This document shows positions 43,290 through 55,560 of a stretch of 64,000 nt of DNA, one piece after another. The number at the start of each line of letters is the position of its first letter. Position 1 is the stretch's first letter. Made by a program: the position numbers and the translations under genes. Origin of the DNA: Panulirus ornatus (taxonomy: Eukaryota; Arthropoda; Malacostraca; Decapoda; Palinuridae). The stretch covers positions 56,484,552 through 56,548,551 of the forward strand of contig NC_092240.1 in the NCBI RefSeq assembly GCF_036320965.1, read 5' to 3'. Below the pieces are notes generated by a model, which saw only the letters and a program-made list of their open reading frames with translations, ran no database searches and was not told the DNA's origin.

Positions 43290-46200
43290 CCCAAGACAAG
43301 TACTCCTTAGATTGTCCATGGATACTGGTGTTCCCTAGATGATCCCCTGACTGGTGGTCCCCTGATACTGGTAGTCCCCATATGGTCCCTGGACACTAGT
43401 GGTCCCCAGATGGTCCCTGGACACCGGTGGTCATAACACTAGCTAGTGGTCTCTAGATGTTCCCCCAACACTGGTGTTTCTTAGGTGATCCCCCAGCACT
43501 AGTGGTCCCTAGATGATCCCCCAACACTGGTGTTTCCTAGATGATCCCCCAACACTGATAGTCCCTAGATCATCCACAAACACAGTTGGTCCGTAGATGA
43601 TCACCCAACACTGATGGTCCCTAGGTGATCCCAACAAATGGGCCCTAGATGATCCCCCAACACTGATGTGTCCTAGATGATCCCCCAACACTGATATTCC
43701 CTAGATCACCCACAAACACAGATGGTCCGTAGATGATCACCCAACACTGATGGTCCCTAGATGATCCCCAACACTGTTGGTCCCTAGATATCCACCAACA
43801 CGTGGTCCCTAGATGATCCCAACAAATGGTCCCTAGATGATCACCCAAAACTGTTGGTCCCTAGATGATCCTCCAACACTGGTGGTCCCTAGATGATCCC
43901 CAACACTGGTGGTCCCTAGATGATCCTAACACTGGTGGTCCGTAGATGATCACCCAACACTGATGGTCTCTAGATGATCCCCAACACTGTTGGTCCCTAG
44001 ATATCCACCAACACGTGGTCCCTAGATGATCCCAACAAATGGTCCCTAGATGATCACCCAACACTGGTGGTCCCTAGATGATCCTCCAACACTGGTGGTC
44101 CCTAGATGATCCCCAACACTGGTTGTCCCTAGATGATCCCCAACACTGGTGGTCCGTAGATCACCCAACACTGATGGTCCCTAGATGATCCCCAACACTG
44201 TTGGTCCCTAGATATCCACCAACACGTGGTCCCTAGATGATCCCAACATGTGTTCCCTAGATGATCACCAAACACTGTTGGTCCCTAGATGATCCCCAAC
44301 ACTGGTGGTCCCTAGATGATCTCCCAACACTGATGGTCCCTAGATGATCCCCAACACTGGTGGTCCCTAGATCATCCATCAACATTTGTGGTCCTTAGAT
44401 GATCCCCACTGGTGGTCCCTAGATGATCCCCAACACTGGTGGTCCCTAGATTATCCAACAGCACCGGTGGTCCTGAGATGATCCAAAACACTGGTAGTCC
44501 CGAGATCATTCCCAACACTGGTAGTCCACAGATGATCAAAACTGGTGATCCTTAGATCATCCACCAACACTGGTCGTCCCTATATGATTCCCCAACACTG
44601 GTGGACAATAGACCCTCCACTAACACTGGTGGTTTCTAGATGATCCCAACACGTGTTCCCTAGATCATCTACCAACACTGGTGGTCCCTAGATGATCGCA
44701 ACTCTAGTGGTTCCTAGATAATCCTCCAACACTGGTGGTCCCTAGATGATCCCCCAACACTAGTGGTCCCTAGATGATTACCAACGCTGGTGGTCCCTAG
44801 ATGATCCCAACACTAGATGATCCCTAACACTGGTGGTCCCTAGATGATCTCCCAACACTGGTGGTCCCTCGATGATCCCCCAACACTGTGATCCCCCAAC
44901 ATTAGTGGTTCCTAGATGATCCCCCAATACTGGTGGTCCCTAGATGATCCCAACACTGGTGGTCCGTAGATCATCCACCAACACTCGTGGTCCCTCAATG
45001 ATCCCCGACACTGGTGGTCCCTAGATCATCCCCCTACACTGGTGATCCCTAGATCATCGCAACTCTAGTGGTCCCTAGATGATCCTCCAACACTGATGGT
45101 CCCTAGATCCCCCAACACTAGTGGTCCCTAGATGTTTACCAACGCTGGTGGTCCCTAGATGATCCCCCAACACTAGTGGTCCCTAGATGATTACCAACGC
45201 TGGTGGTCCCTAGATGATCCCAACACTAGATGATCCCTAACACTGGTGGTCCCTAGATGATCTCCCAACACTGATGATCCCAACACTGGTGGTCCCTAGA
45301 TGATCCTCCAACACTGGTGGTCCCTAGATGATCCCAACACTAGGTGATCCCTAACACTGGTGGTCCCTAGATGATCTCCCAACTCGTGGTCCCTAGATCA
45401 TCCCCAACACTTGTGGTCCCTAGATCATCCCAACACTGTTGGTCCCTAGATCATCCCAACACGTGGTCCCTAGCTAGATTATCCCAACACTGGTGGTCCC
45501 TAGCTAGATTATCCCAACACTGGTGGTCCCTAGATCATCCCCCAACACGTGGTCCCTAGATCATCCCCAACACTTGTGGTCCCTAGATCATCCCCAACAC
45601 TGGTGGTCCCTAGATCATCCCCAACACTGGTGGTCCCTAGGTAATTCACCAACACTGGTGGTCCTTGGATGATCCCAACAATGATGGTCCCTAGATCATC
45701 CCCAACACGTGTTCCCTAGGTCATCCCAACACTGATGGTCCCTAGATCATCCCCATCACTATTGGTCCTTTGATATCCCCAACACTGGTGGTCCCTAGAT
45801 GATCCCAACATGTGGTCCCTAGATCATCCCAACACTGATGGTCCCTAGAACCCCCTACAGTGGTGGTCCTTAGATCATTCCTCAACACTGGTGATCCCTA
45901 GATCATCCCCAACACTGATGGTCCCTAGATAATTCCCAACACTGGTGGACCCTAGATCATCCCCAACACTGGTGGTCCCTAGATCATCCCAACACTGATG
46001 GGCCCTAGATCATCCCAACACTGATGGTCCCTAGATCCCCCAACACTGGTGGTCCTTGGATCATTCCTCAACACTGGTGGTCCCTAGATCATCCCCTAAC
46101 ACTGGTGGTCCCTAGATCATTCCTAACACTGGTGGTCCCTAGATTATCCACCAACACTGGTGGTCACTAGAGTATCCCCAACAGTGGTCCCTAGATGAAC

Positions 46201-49200
46201 CCCAGCACTGGTGGTCCCTAGATGATCCCAACACTGATGGTCCCTAGATCATACACCAACACTAGTGGTCCTTAGATGATCCCAACCCTGGTGGTACCTA
46301 GATCATCCACCAACACTGGTGGTCCCTAAATCACTCCAACACTGGCGGACCCTAGATGATCCCCCAACTGATGGTCCCTAGATCATCCTCCAACACTGGT
46401 AGTCCCTAGATCATCCACCAACACTGGTGGTCCCTAGATGATCCCAAAACGGTCCGGAGATCCCTCAGCACTGGTGGTCCTTATATAATCCCCCAACACT
46501 GATGGTCCCTAGATCCCAACACTGGTGGTCCCTAGATCATCCTCCAACACTGATGGTCCCTAATGACCCCCAACACTGGTGGTCCCTAGATGATCCTAAA
46601 ACGTGGTCCCTAGATGATCCCTCAACACTGGTGGTCCCTATATAATCCCCCAACGCTGATGGTCCCTAGATGATCCCCCAACATTGTTGGTCCCTATATT
46701 ATCCTAACACTGTTGGTCCCTAGATCATCCTCCAACACTGGTGGTCCCTAGATGATCCCAACATTGATGGTCCGTAGATCATCCGCCAACACTGAAGGTC
46801 TCTAGATGATCCCAACACTGGTGGTCCCTAGATAATCCCCAACACTGGTGGTCCCTAGATAATCCCCAACACTGGTGGTCCCTAGATAATCACCAACACG
46901 TGGTCCCTAGATCATCCCAACACTGGTCCCTAGATCATCCCCAACACTGATGGTCCCTAGATCATCCCCCAACACTGGTGGTCCCTAGGTCATCCACCAA
47001 CGCTGGTGGTTCCTAGATCATCCCCAACACTGGTGATCCCTAGATCATCCCTCAACACTGGTGGTCCTTGGATGATCCCAACACTGGTGGTTCCCAGATC
47101 ATCCCCTACTCGTGGTCCCTAGATCATCCCCAACACTGATGGTCCCTACATAATCCCCATCACTGGAGGTCCGCAGATGATCCCAACACTGGTGGTCCCC
47201 AGATGATCCCCAACACTGGTGGTCCCTAGATCATCCACCAACACTGGTCGTCCCTAGATGATCCCCGACACTGATGGTCCGTAGATTATCCCAAACACTG
47301 TTGGTCCCTAGGTCATCCACCAACACTGGTGGTCCTTAGATCCCCAAAACTGATGATCCCAACACTGCTGGTCCCTGGATGATCCCCAACATTGGTGGTC
47401 CCTAGATGATCCCAACACTGGTGGTCCCTAGATAATCCCCAACACCCAACACTGGTGGTCCCTAGGTCATCCACTAACGCTGGTGGTCCCTAGATGATCC
47501 CAACACTGGTGGTCCCTAGATCATCCCCAACTCGTGGTCCCTAGATAATTCCCATCACTGGAGGTCCCTAGATGATCCCAACACTGGTGGTCCCTAGATT
47601 ATCCACCAACACTGGTGGTCCCCAGATGATCCCCAACACTGGTGGTCCCTAGATCATCCACCAACACTTGGTCGTCCCTAGATGATCCCCGACACTGATG
47701 GTCCGTAGATCATCCCAAACACTGTTGGTCCCTAGGTCATCCACCAACACTGGTGGTCCCTAGATCCCCAAAACTGATGATCCCAACACTGCTGGTCCCT
47801 GGATGATCCCCCAACATTGGTGGTCCCTAGATGATCCCAACACTGGTGGTCCCTAGATCATCCCCAACACGTGCTCCCTAAATCATCTTCAACGCGTGCT
47901 CCCTAAATCATCCCAACACTGGTGGTCCCTAGATTCTCCTCAACACTGGTGATCCTTAGATCATCCACCAATACTGGTGGTCCCTAGATTATCCCCAACA
48001 CTGGTGGTCCCTATATGACCCCAACACTGGTGGTCCCTAGATGATCCCCCAACACGTGGTCTCTAGATGATCCCCAACGCTGGTGATCCCTAGATCATCC
48101 ACCAACACTGGTGATCCCTAGATGATTCCCAACGGTGGTCCCTAGATCATCCACCAACACTCGTGGTCCCTAGATCATCCCCCAACACCGGTGGTCCCTA
48201 GATCATCCCCAACACTGGTGGTCCCTAGATCATCCCAACACTGATAGTCCCTAGGTCATCCACAAACAGTTGGTCCGTAGATAATCACCCAACACTGGTG
48301 GTCCCTAGATTATCCCAACACTGGTGTTCCCTAGGTCATCCACCAACACTGGTGGTCCCTAGATGGTCCCCCAACACTGGTGATCCCTAGATGATCCCCC
48401 AACAGTAGTGGTCCCTAGATGATCCTTCAATACTGATGGGCCCTAGATGATCCCAACACTGGTGGTCCCTATATGATCCATCAACACTGGTGGTCCTATA
48501 TGATCCATCAACACTGATGGTCCCTATATGATCCACCAACACTGGTGTTCCCTAGATGATCCCAACACGTGTCCCCTAGATGATCCCCCAACACTGGTGA
48601 TCCCTAGATGACCCCAACACGGATGGTCTCAAGATGATCCCAACACTGGTGTTCCCTAGGTCATCCACCAACACTGGTGGTCCCTAGATGGTCCCCCAAC
48701 ACTGGTGATCCCTAGATGATCCCCCAACAGTAGTGGTCCCTAGATGATCCTTCAATACTGATGGGCCCTAGATGATCCCCAACACTGGTGGTCCCTATAT
48801 GATCCACCAACACTGGTGTTCCCTAGATGATCCCAACACTGGTGTCCCCTAGATGATCCCCCAACACTGGTGGTCCCTAGATGACCCCAACACGGATGGT
48901 CTCAAGATAATCCCAACACTGGTGGTCCCTAGATGATCCTAACACTGGTGGTCCCTAGCTGATCCCCTAATACTGGTAGCCCCTAGACGATCCCCCAACA
49001 CTGGTAGCCCTAGATGATCCACCAACACTGGTGTTCCCTAGATGATCCCCAACACTGGTTGTCCCTAGATCATCCACCAACACTGGTCGTCCCTAGATGA
49101 TCCCCAACACTGATGGTCCCTAGAGTATCCCAAACACTGTTGGTCCCTAGATGATCCCCAACACTGGTGGTCCCTAGATGATACCCCAGTAGTGGTAGTC

Positions 49201-51177
49201 CCTAGATGATCCCAACACTGATGGTCCCTAGATGATCCCCAACACTGGTGGTTCCTAGATGATCTAAAAACGTGGTCCCTAGATGATCCCAACACTTGTG
49301 GTCCCTAGATGATCCCAACACTGATGGTCCCTAGATGATCCCCAACACTGATAGTCCCTAGATGATCCCAACACTGGTGGTTCCTAGATGATCCCCAACA
49401 CTGGTGGTTCCAAGATGATCTAAACACTGGTCGTCCCTAGATGATCCCAACACTGGTGGTCCCTGGATGATCCACAACACTGTTGGTCCCTAGATGATAC
49501 CCCAGTAGTGGTGGTCCCTAGATGATCCCCATCACTGATGGTCCCTAGATGATCCCCAACACTGGTGGTCCCTAGATGATCACCCAACACTGGTGGTCCC
49601 TAGATGATTCCACAACACTGTTGGTCCCTAGATGATACCCCAGTAGTGGTGGTCCCTAGATGATCCCCATCACTGATGGTCCCTGGATGATCCCCATCAC
49701 TGGTGGTCCCTAGATGATCCCCATCACTGATGGTCCCTAAATGATACCCAACACTGGTGGTTCCTAGATGATATCCAACACTGGTGGTCCCTAGATGATA
49801 CCCAACACTGGTGGTTCCTAGATGATATCCAACACTGGTGGTCCCTAGATGATACCCAACACTGGTGGTCCCTAGATGATACCCAACACTGTTGGTCCCT
49901 AGATGATTCCCAACACTGGTGGTCCCTAGATGATTCCCAACACTGGTGGTCCCTAGATGATACCCAACACTGTTGGTCCCTAGATGATTCCCAACACTGG
50001 TGGTCCCTAGATGATACCCAACACTGGTGGTCTCTAGATGATACCCAACACTGGTGGTCCCTAGATGATACCCAACACTGTTGGTCCCTAGATGATTCCC
50101 AACACAGGTGGTCCCTAGATGATCCCAGCACTGTTGGTCCCTAGATGATTCCCAACACAGGTGGTCCCCAGATGATCCCAGCACTGTTGGTCCCTAGATG
50201 ATTCCCAACACTGGTGGTCCCTAGATGATACCCAACACCGATGGTCCCTAGATGATACCCAACACTGGTGGTCCCTAGATGATTCCCAACACAGGTGGTC
50301 CCTAGATGATCCCCAGCACTGTTGGTCCCTAGATGATTCCCAACACTGGTGGTCCCTAGATGATACCCATCACTGTTGGTCCCTAGATGATTCCCAACAC
50401 TGGTGGTCCCTAGATGATCCCCAGCACTGTTGGTCCCTAGATGATTCCCAACACTGGTGGTCCCTAGATGATACCCATCACTGTTGGTCCCTAGATGATT
50501 CCCAACACTGGTGGTCCCTAGATGATACCCAACACTGATGGTCCCTAGATGATACCCAACACTGGTGGTCCCTAGATGATCCCCAGCACTGTTGGTCCCT
50601 AGATGATTCCCAACACTGGTGGTCCCTAGATGATCCCCAGCACTGTTGGTCCCTAGATGATACCCAACACTGGTGGTCCCTAGATGATCCCCAGCACTGT
50701 TGGTCCCTAGATGATTCCCAACACTGGTGGTCCCTAGATGATACCCATCACTGTTGGTCCCTAGATGATTCCCAACACTGGTGGTCCCTAGATGATACCC
50801 AACACTGATGGTCCCTAGATGATACCCAACACTGGTGGTCCCTAGATGATCCCCAGCACTGTTGGTCCCTAGATGATTCCCAACACTGGTGGTCCCTAGA
50901 TGATACCCAACACTGATGGTCCCTAGATGATACCCAACACTGGTGGTCCCTAGATGATCCCCAGCACTGTTGGTCCCTAGATGATTCCCAACACATGTGG
51001 TCCCTAGATGATCCCCAGCACTGTTGGTCTCTAGATTATCCCCGGCACTGGTGGTCCCTAGGTGATACCCAACACTGATGGTCCCTAGATGATTCCCAAC
51101 ACATGTGGTCCCTAGATGATCCCCAGCACTGTTGGTCTCTAGATTATCCCCGGCACTGGTGGTCCCTAGACGGTTCC
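43290..51177. repeat. Array A: 27-bp minisatellite, about 7.9 kb
   Basis: Unit GATCCCCAACACTGGTGGTC plus CCTAGAT, 27 bp, with 25-28-bp variants. Roughly 290 units by length. The left edge (43,290-43,450) is highly degenerate. The body to about 49.6 kb has mixed unit lengths. 49.6-51.17 kb is nearly pure 27-bp units with three alternating variants (GATTCCC, GATACCC, GATCCCC/CAGC). Because 27 is a multiple of three, the uniform right end is open on the minus strand as repeats of DHLGTTSVG, which is not evidence of a gene. Confidence 0.97.
50469..51170. repeat. Higher-order repeats within array A
   Basis: The TGATACCCAT variant recurs at 50,361, 50,469 and 50,739, spacings of 108 and 270 bp (4 and 10 units). 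The six units after 50,469 and 50,739 have the same variant order. Near the right end an ACACATGTGG-containing 4-unit block recurs at 50,991 and 51,099 (108 bp). Confidence 0.85.
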
Positions 51178-51310
51178 CCAAGCGATTATGCAGTCTACAG
51201 TGACACGGTGTGGAAGAGTCTCTGGGTCTGACGGTATAGTGTACCATGTGTGTTCGGTGTAGGAGAGTCTCTGGGTCTGACGGTGTAGTGTACCATGTGT
51301 GGTGGGTGCG
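51178..51310. repeat. Junction segment with a ~62-bp duplication
   Basis: GAGTCTCTGGGTCTGACGGT occurs at about 51,207 and 51,267, each followed by AGTGTACCATGTGTG. It links the last array A unit to the first recognisable array B units. Confidence 0.85.
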
Positions 51311-53822
51311 GTGTACAGTGTACCATATGTGGTGGGTGACGGTACAGTGTTCCATGTGTGGTGGGTGGGTGGGTGAGGGTACAGTGTACCATGTGTGGTG
51401 GGTGGGTGAGGGTACAGTGTACCATGTGTGGTGGGTGGGTGGGTGAGGGGACAGTGTACCATGTGTGGTGGGTGGGTGGGTGAGGGTACAGAGTACCATG
51501 TGTGGTGGGTGACGGTACAGTGTACCAGTGTTGGTGGGTGGGTGAGGGTACAGTGTACCAGTGTGGTGGGTGGGTGAGGTACAGGTGTGAGGTGGGTGGA
51601 CAGTGTACCATGTGTGGTGGGTGGGTGGGTGAGGGTACAGTGTACCATGTGTGTGGTGGGTGGGTGAGGTACAGTGTACCATGTGTGGTGGGTGTGGGGT
51701 ACAGTGTACCATGTGTGGTGGGTGGGTGGGTGAAGGTACAGTGTGTGGTGGGTGGGTGGGTACAGTACAGTGTGTGGTGGGTGAGGGTACAGTGTACCAT
51801 GTGTGGTGGTGGGTGGGTGAGGGTACAGTGTACCTGTGTGGTGGGTGGGTGAGGGTACAGTGTACCATGTGTGGTGGGTGGGTGGGTGAGGGTACAGTGT
51901 ACCAGTGTGGTGGTGGGTGGGTGAGGTCAGTGTGTGGTGGGTGGGTAGGTACATGTGTGACATGGTGTGGGTGGGGTGAGGGTACAGTGTACCATGTGTG
52001 GTGGGTGGTGGGGTATGTACATGTGTGGTGGGGTGGGTGAGGGTACAGTGTACCATTGTGTGGGTGGGTGGGTGTGGGTGAGGGTACAGTGTGTGGTGGG
52101 TGGGTGGGTGGTACAGTGTACAGTGGGTGGTGGGTGGGTGGGGTGGGTTGTGGTGTGGTGGGTGGGTGAGGGTACAGTGTCTGTGGGTGGGTGGGTGAGG
52201 GTACAGTGTACCATGTGGGTGGGTGGGTGACGGGTACAGTGTACCATGTGTGGTGGGTGGGTGGGTGAGGGTACAGTGTACCATGTGTGGTGGGTGGGTG
52301 GGGTCAGGGTACATGTGTGGTGGTGGGTGGGTGAGGGTACAGTGTACCATGTGTGGTGGGTGGGTGGGTGAGGGTACAGTGTACCATGTGTGGTGGGTGG
52401 GGGGTGAGGGTACAGTGTACCTTGTGTGGTGGGTGGGTGGGTGAGGGTAAAGTGTACCATGTGTGGGTGGGTGGGTGAGGGTACAGTGTACCATGTGTGG
52501 TGGGGTGGGTGGGTGAGGGTAACAGTGTGGTGGTGGGTGGGTGAGGGTACAGTGTACCATTGTGGTGGTGGGTGGGTGAGGGTACAGTGTACCATGTGTG
52601 GTGGGTGGGGTGACGGTACAGTGTACCATGTGTGGTGGGTGGGTGGGTGAGGGGAACAGTGTACCATGTGTGGTGGGTGGGTGGGTGAGGGTACAGTGTA
52701 CCATGTGTGGTGGGTGGGTGGGTGAGGGTACAGTGTGTGGTGGGTGGGTGAGGGTACAGTGTGTGGTGGGTGGGTGAGGGTACAGTGTGTGGTGGGTGGG
52801 TGAGGGTACAGTGTACCATGTGTGGTGGGTGGGTGGGTGAGGGTACAGTGTACCATGTGTGGTGGGTAGGTGGGTGAGGGTACAGTGTACCTTGTGTGGT
52901 GGGTGGGTGAGGGTAAAGTGTACCATGTGTGGTGGGTGGGTGAGGGTACAGTGTACCATGTGTGGTGGGTGGGTGGGTGAGGGTACATTGTGTGGTGGGT
53001 GTGTGGGTGGATGAGGGTACAGTGTGTGGTGGGTGGGTGGGTGGGTGAGGGTACAGTGTGTGGTGGGTGGGTGAGGGTACAGTGTACCATGTGTGGTGGG
53101 TGGGTGGGTGACGGTACAGTGTGTGGTGGGTGGGTGAGGGTACAGTGTACCATGTGTGGTGGGTGGGTGGGTGAGGGTACAGTGTGTGGTGGGTGGGTGG
53201 GTGAGGGTACAGTGTGTGGTGGGTGGGTGGGTGAGGGTACAGTGTGTGGTGGGTGGGTGGGTGGGTGAGGGTACAGTGTGTGGTGGGTGGGTGAGGGTAC
53301 AGTGTACCATGTGTGGTGGGTGGGTGGGTGACGGTACAGTGTGTGGTGGGTGGGTGAGGGTACAGTGTACCATGTGTGGTGGGTGGGTGGGTGAGGGTAT
53401 AGTGTGTGGTGGGTGGGTGGGTGAGGGTACAGTGTGTGGTGGGTGGGTGGGTGAGGGTACAGTGTGTGGTGGGTGGGTGGGTGGGTGAGGGTACAGTGTG
53501 TGGTGGGTGGGTGAGGGTACAGTGTACCATGTGTGGTGGGTGGGTGGGTGAGGGTACAGTGTGTGGTGGGTGGGTGAGGGTACAGTGTACCATGTGTGGT
53601 GGGTGGGTGGGTGACGGTACAGTGTGTGGTGGGTGGGTGAGGGTACAGTGTACCATGTGTGGTGGGTGGGTGGGTGAAGGTACAGTGTGTGGTGGGTGGG
53701 TGGGTGAGGGTACAGTGTGTGGTGGGTGGGTGGGTGAGGGTACAGTGTGTGGTGGGTGGGTGGGTGAGGGTACAGTGTGTGGTGGGTGGGTGGGTGGGTG
53801 GGTGAGGGTACAGTGTGTGGTG
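51300..53822 (+). repeat. Array B: G-rich minisatellite with G-quadruplex units
   Basis: Unit GGTACAGTGTACCATGTGTG then GTGGGTGGGTGGGTGAG, 37 bp in the full form, with shorter units lacking ACCATGTG and variable numbers of GGGT. Roughly 70 units. All G-runs are on the plus strand. The long His/Pro/Thr-rich minus frames (up to 912 codons) and Gly/Val/Trp/Cys-rich plus frames over it are by-products of the array. Confidence 0.96.
53000..53822 (+). repeat. 220-bp higher-order repeat in array B
   Basis: Identical landmark TGGTGGGTGGGTGAGGGTAC followed by AGTGTACCAT begins at 53,061, 53,281 and 53,501. The order of long and short units and of GACGG/GAGGG variants between landmarks is nearly the same in successive blocks. 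Confidence 0.88.
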
Positions 53823-53914
53823 GTCCGTGTGATGGTCTACCTCGGCTGCTGAGCCTCAGGTAAACACTTGCTGGCCAGCTGGTGAGTCGTGACGGTACAA
53901 CCATTGTGCCACCA

Positions 53915-53985
53915 CCATTATTAACCCTCCATCCTGCCAGTATTAACCCTCCATCCTGCTGGTATTAACCCTCCATCCTGCTGGT
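53915..53985. repeat. ~22-bp tandem repeat, three copies
   Basis: TATTAACCCTCCATCCTGC with CAG or TGG following, three times in a row. Confidence 0.92.
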
Positions 53986-54085
53986 ATCCTACCATAATAG
54001 TCAATAATGATGCCGTTTGGCTGGCTGAGGTCAGTGTAAGTGTGGGCAGGCAGGAGATGCCTCATCACAACTCCACTTAGTAACA

Positions 54086-54136
54086 TTGTGACCTCATTAC
54101 ATTGTGACCTCATTACATTGTGACCTCATTACATTC
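54086..54136. repeat. 16-17-bp tandem repeat, three copies
   Basis: ATTGTGACCTCATTAC repeated three times. Confidence 0.92.
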
Positions 54137-54799
54137 CACAAACTGGTCAGACTGGATTACTAGTCGATGATTCTCAATGTTTCCCTTTACTGGATGGATG
54201 ATGGATGCCATTTGTCTTACTGTAGGGGTTACAGAAAATGTTGATCATAAAGTCGTTCAATAATATATCCTGTCCTGCTCACTGGTTGGCCAATCTGTTG
54301 CACAAAGAAGATATATTTTGGGTTGTTAGGCTCTCTGACTTGTCCATATAAGCAATGTTTACAATCTTCATGTTCCATAGTTGGAATTAGTTGGTAATTT
54401 TTCAGGTTTTGGTCGTCACATTTTCTATTTTGTAAATTTCGATGAACTGATACCACTGGATTCTTGAAGTTGATACAGACTGAGATTTTAGATGTAGAAC
54501 TATGCCATCAAGAAAAAAAACTTTTAAAGTGGGCAGGGATTTGAATTAAAGGGAAATTGTTAGGTAAAAACAGTATAAATCAAAATTTTGAAATGTTTGC
54601 ACATTGGTAACATTTTCATCAAAGTCTAGCAACTAGGAAATAAATAGGAGGGATGCCTGGGGGTATAATGAGATCCTCATACATGTGCAAAGACATTATA
54701 AAGGTGACTATGCTGCAAATGGCTTACAAAAAACATTGTTCAGATTTTGTCGATCTTTATTTGGTTTGTAAGTCAATTTACAGACTAAGTAAAGCGAAA
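54137..54799. other. Interval with one unplaced minus frame
   Basis: The minus frame 54,456-54,229 (75 codons, MVSVHRNLQNRKCDDQNLKN at its start) is not recognised. It contains Cys/His residues (HEDCKHC) but no clear domain, and nothing nearby supports expression. The rest shows no feature. Confidence 0.35.
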
Positions 54800-55560
54800 A
54801 TACAGTGAGGACATTTTGTGTTTGGGTTGAGGTGGTATATGAAGTGCGAGTCATGGAGAGTGGTTTGGAGAAGAGAGAAGAGGTGATGAGTCTTGTGTTT
54901 GATGAAATGATTAAAGTGGGTGGTACTGTGGGTGAATTTCTTAAGAAAGAGATGACTGAGTTGCTGATTGCTTGGTTAGGATTTTAGTGTATGTATGTAT
55001 CATGGTGATTTGCCTGAGGATTGACAGAATCCTTGTTTAGTGCCATTGTATAAAGGCAAGGGGAACAAAGGTGTGTGTTCAAACTACAGCGGTATATGTT
55101 TGTTGAGTGTACGTGGTACGTTGTATGGGAGACTAGTGATTGAGAGGGTGAAAGCATGCACAGATCATCAGATCGGGGAGGATTATTGTAGTTTCAATAG
55201 TGCTTGAGGGTATGTGCATCAAGTGTTTGCTTTGAAGTATATGTGTTAGAAATACCTAGAGAAACAGAAGGATTTGCATGTAGCATTTGTGGATCTAGAG
55301 AAAGCATATGATAGGGTTGACATATTCCTTGTGGAAGGACTTACATATATATTATATGGAAGGAAAGCTGCTAGAAGCAGTTTTTTTTTTTTCTTTTTTT
55401 TTCAAGGGTATAAGGTATGTGTACAAGTAGGAAAAGAGGAAAGTGAGTGGTTCTAAGTGAAGGCTGGTCTGCAGCAGGTGTGTGTGTAATATCACCATGA
55501 CTTTAATTGATTTATCGTTTAGGTGCTAAGGGAGGTAAATGCAAGAGTCTTTGAGAGATG
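54800..55560 (+). mobile_element. Degenerate RTE LINE, RT N-terminal half
   Basis: Pieces in order on the plus strand: EVMSLVFDEMIKVGGTVGEF, an LVRIF-like region, YSGICLLSV-like, the GRGC-DQVF equivalent with stops, then KQKDLHVAFVDLEKAYDRVD at 55,264-55,330. A poly(T) stretch (55,381-55,403) interrupts it, then GYKVCVQVGKEESEWF follows. Truncated after the palm start. Confidence 0.78.

Noticed and set aside
43509..43848. Trp/Cys-rich minus frames in the left end of array A
   Set aside because: Same repeat artefact as the longer frames; length is limited only because units there vary between 25 and 28 bp.
50141..51868. A 575-codon minus frame with DHLGTTSVG-type 9-residue repeats
   Set aside because: The 27-bp unit is a multiple of three and uniform here, so frames stay open by chance. 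The same unit in another frame also stays open, and the frame crosses into array B without change of function.
43290..53822. Resemblance of the arrays to a CRISPR repeat-spacer structure
   Set aside because: Units are directly head to tail with variant bases, there are no unique spacers and no cas genes, and the surrounding DNA is eukaryotic retroelements.
51166..53904. A 912-codon minus frame rich in His, Pro and Thr
   Set aside because: It lies entirely on the G-rich array B and its edges; the peptide is just the translated repeat. The plus strand gives equally long Gly/Val/Trp/Cys-rich frames, and no start context or domain is present.
54229..54456. A small Cys/His-containing minus-strand protein
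   Set aside because: Seventy-five codons, no recognisable domain, no splice or promoter support; too weak to call as a gene.
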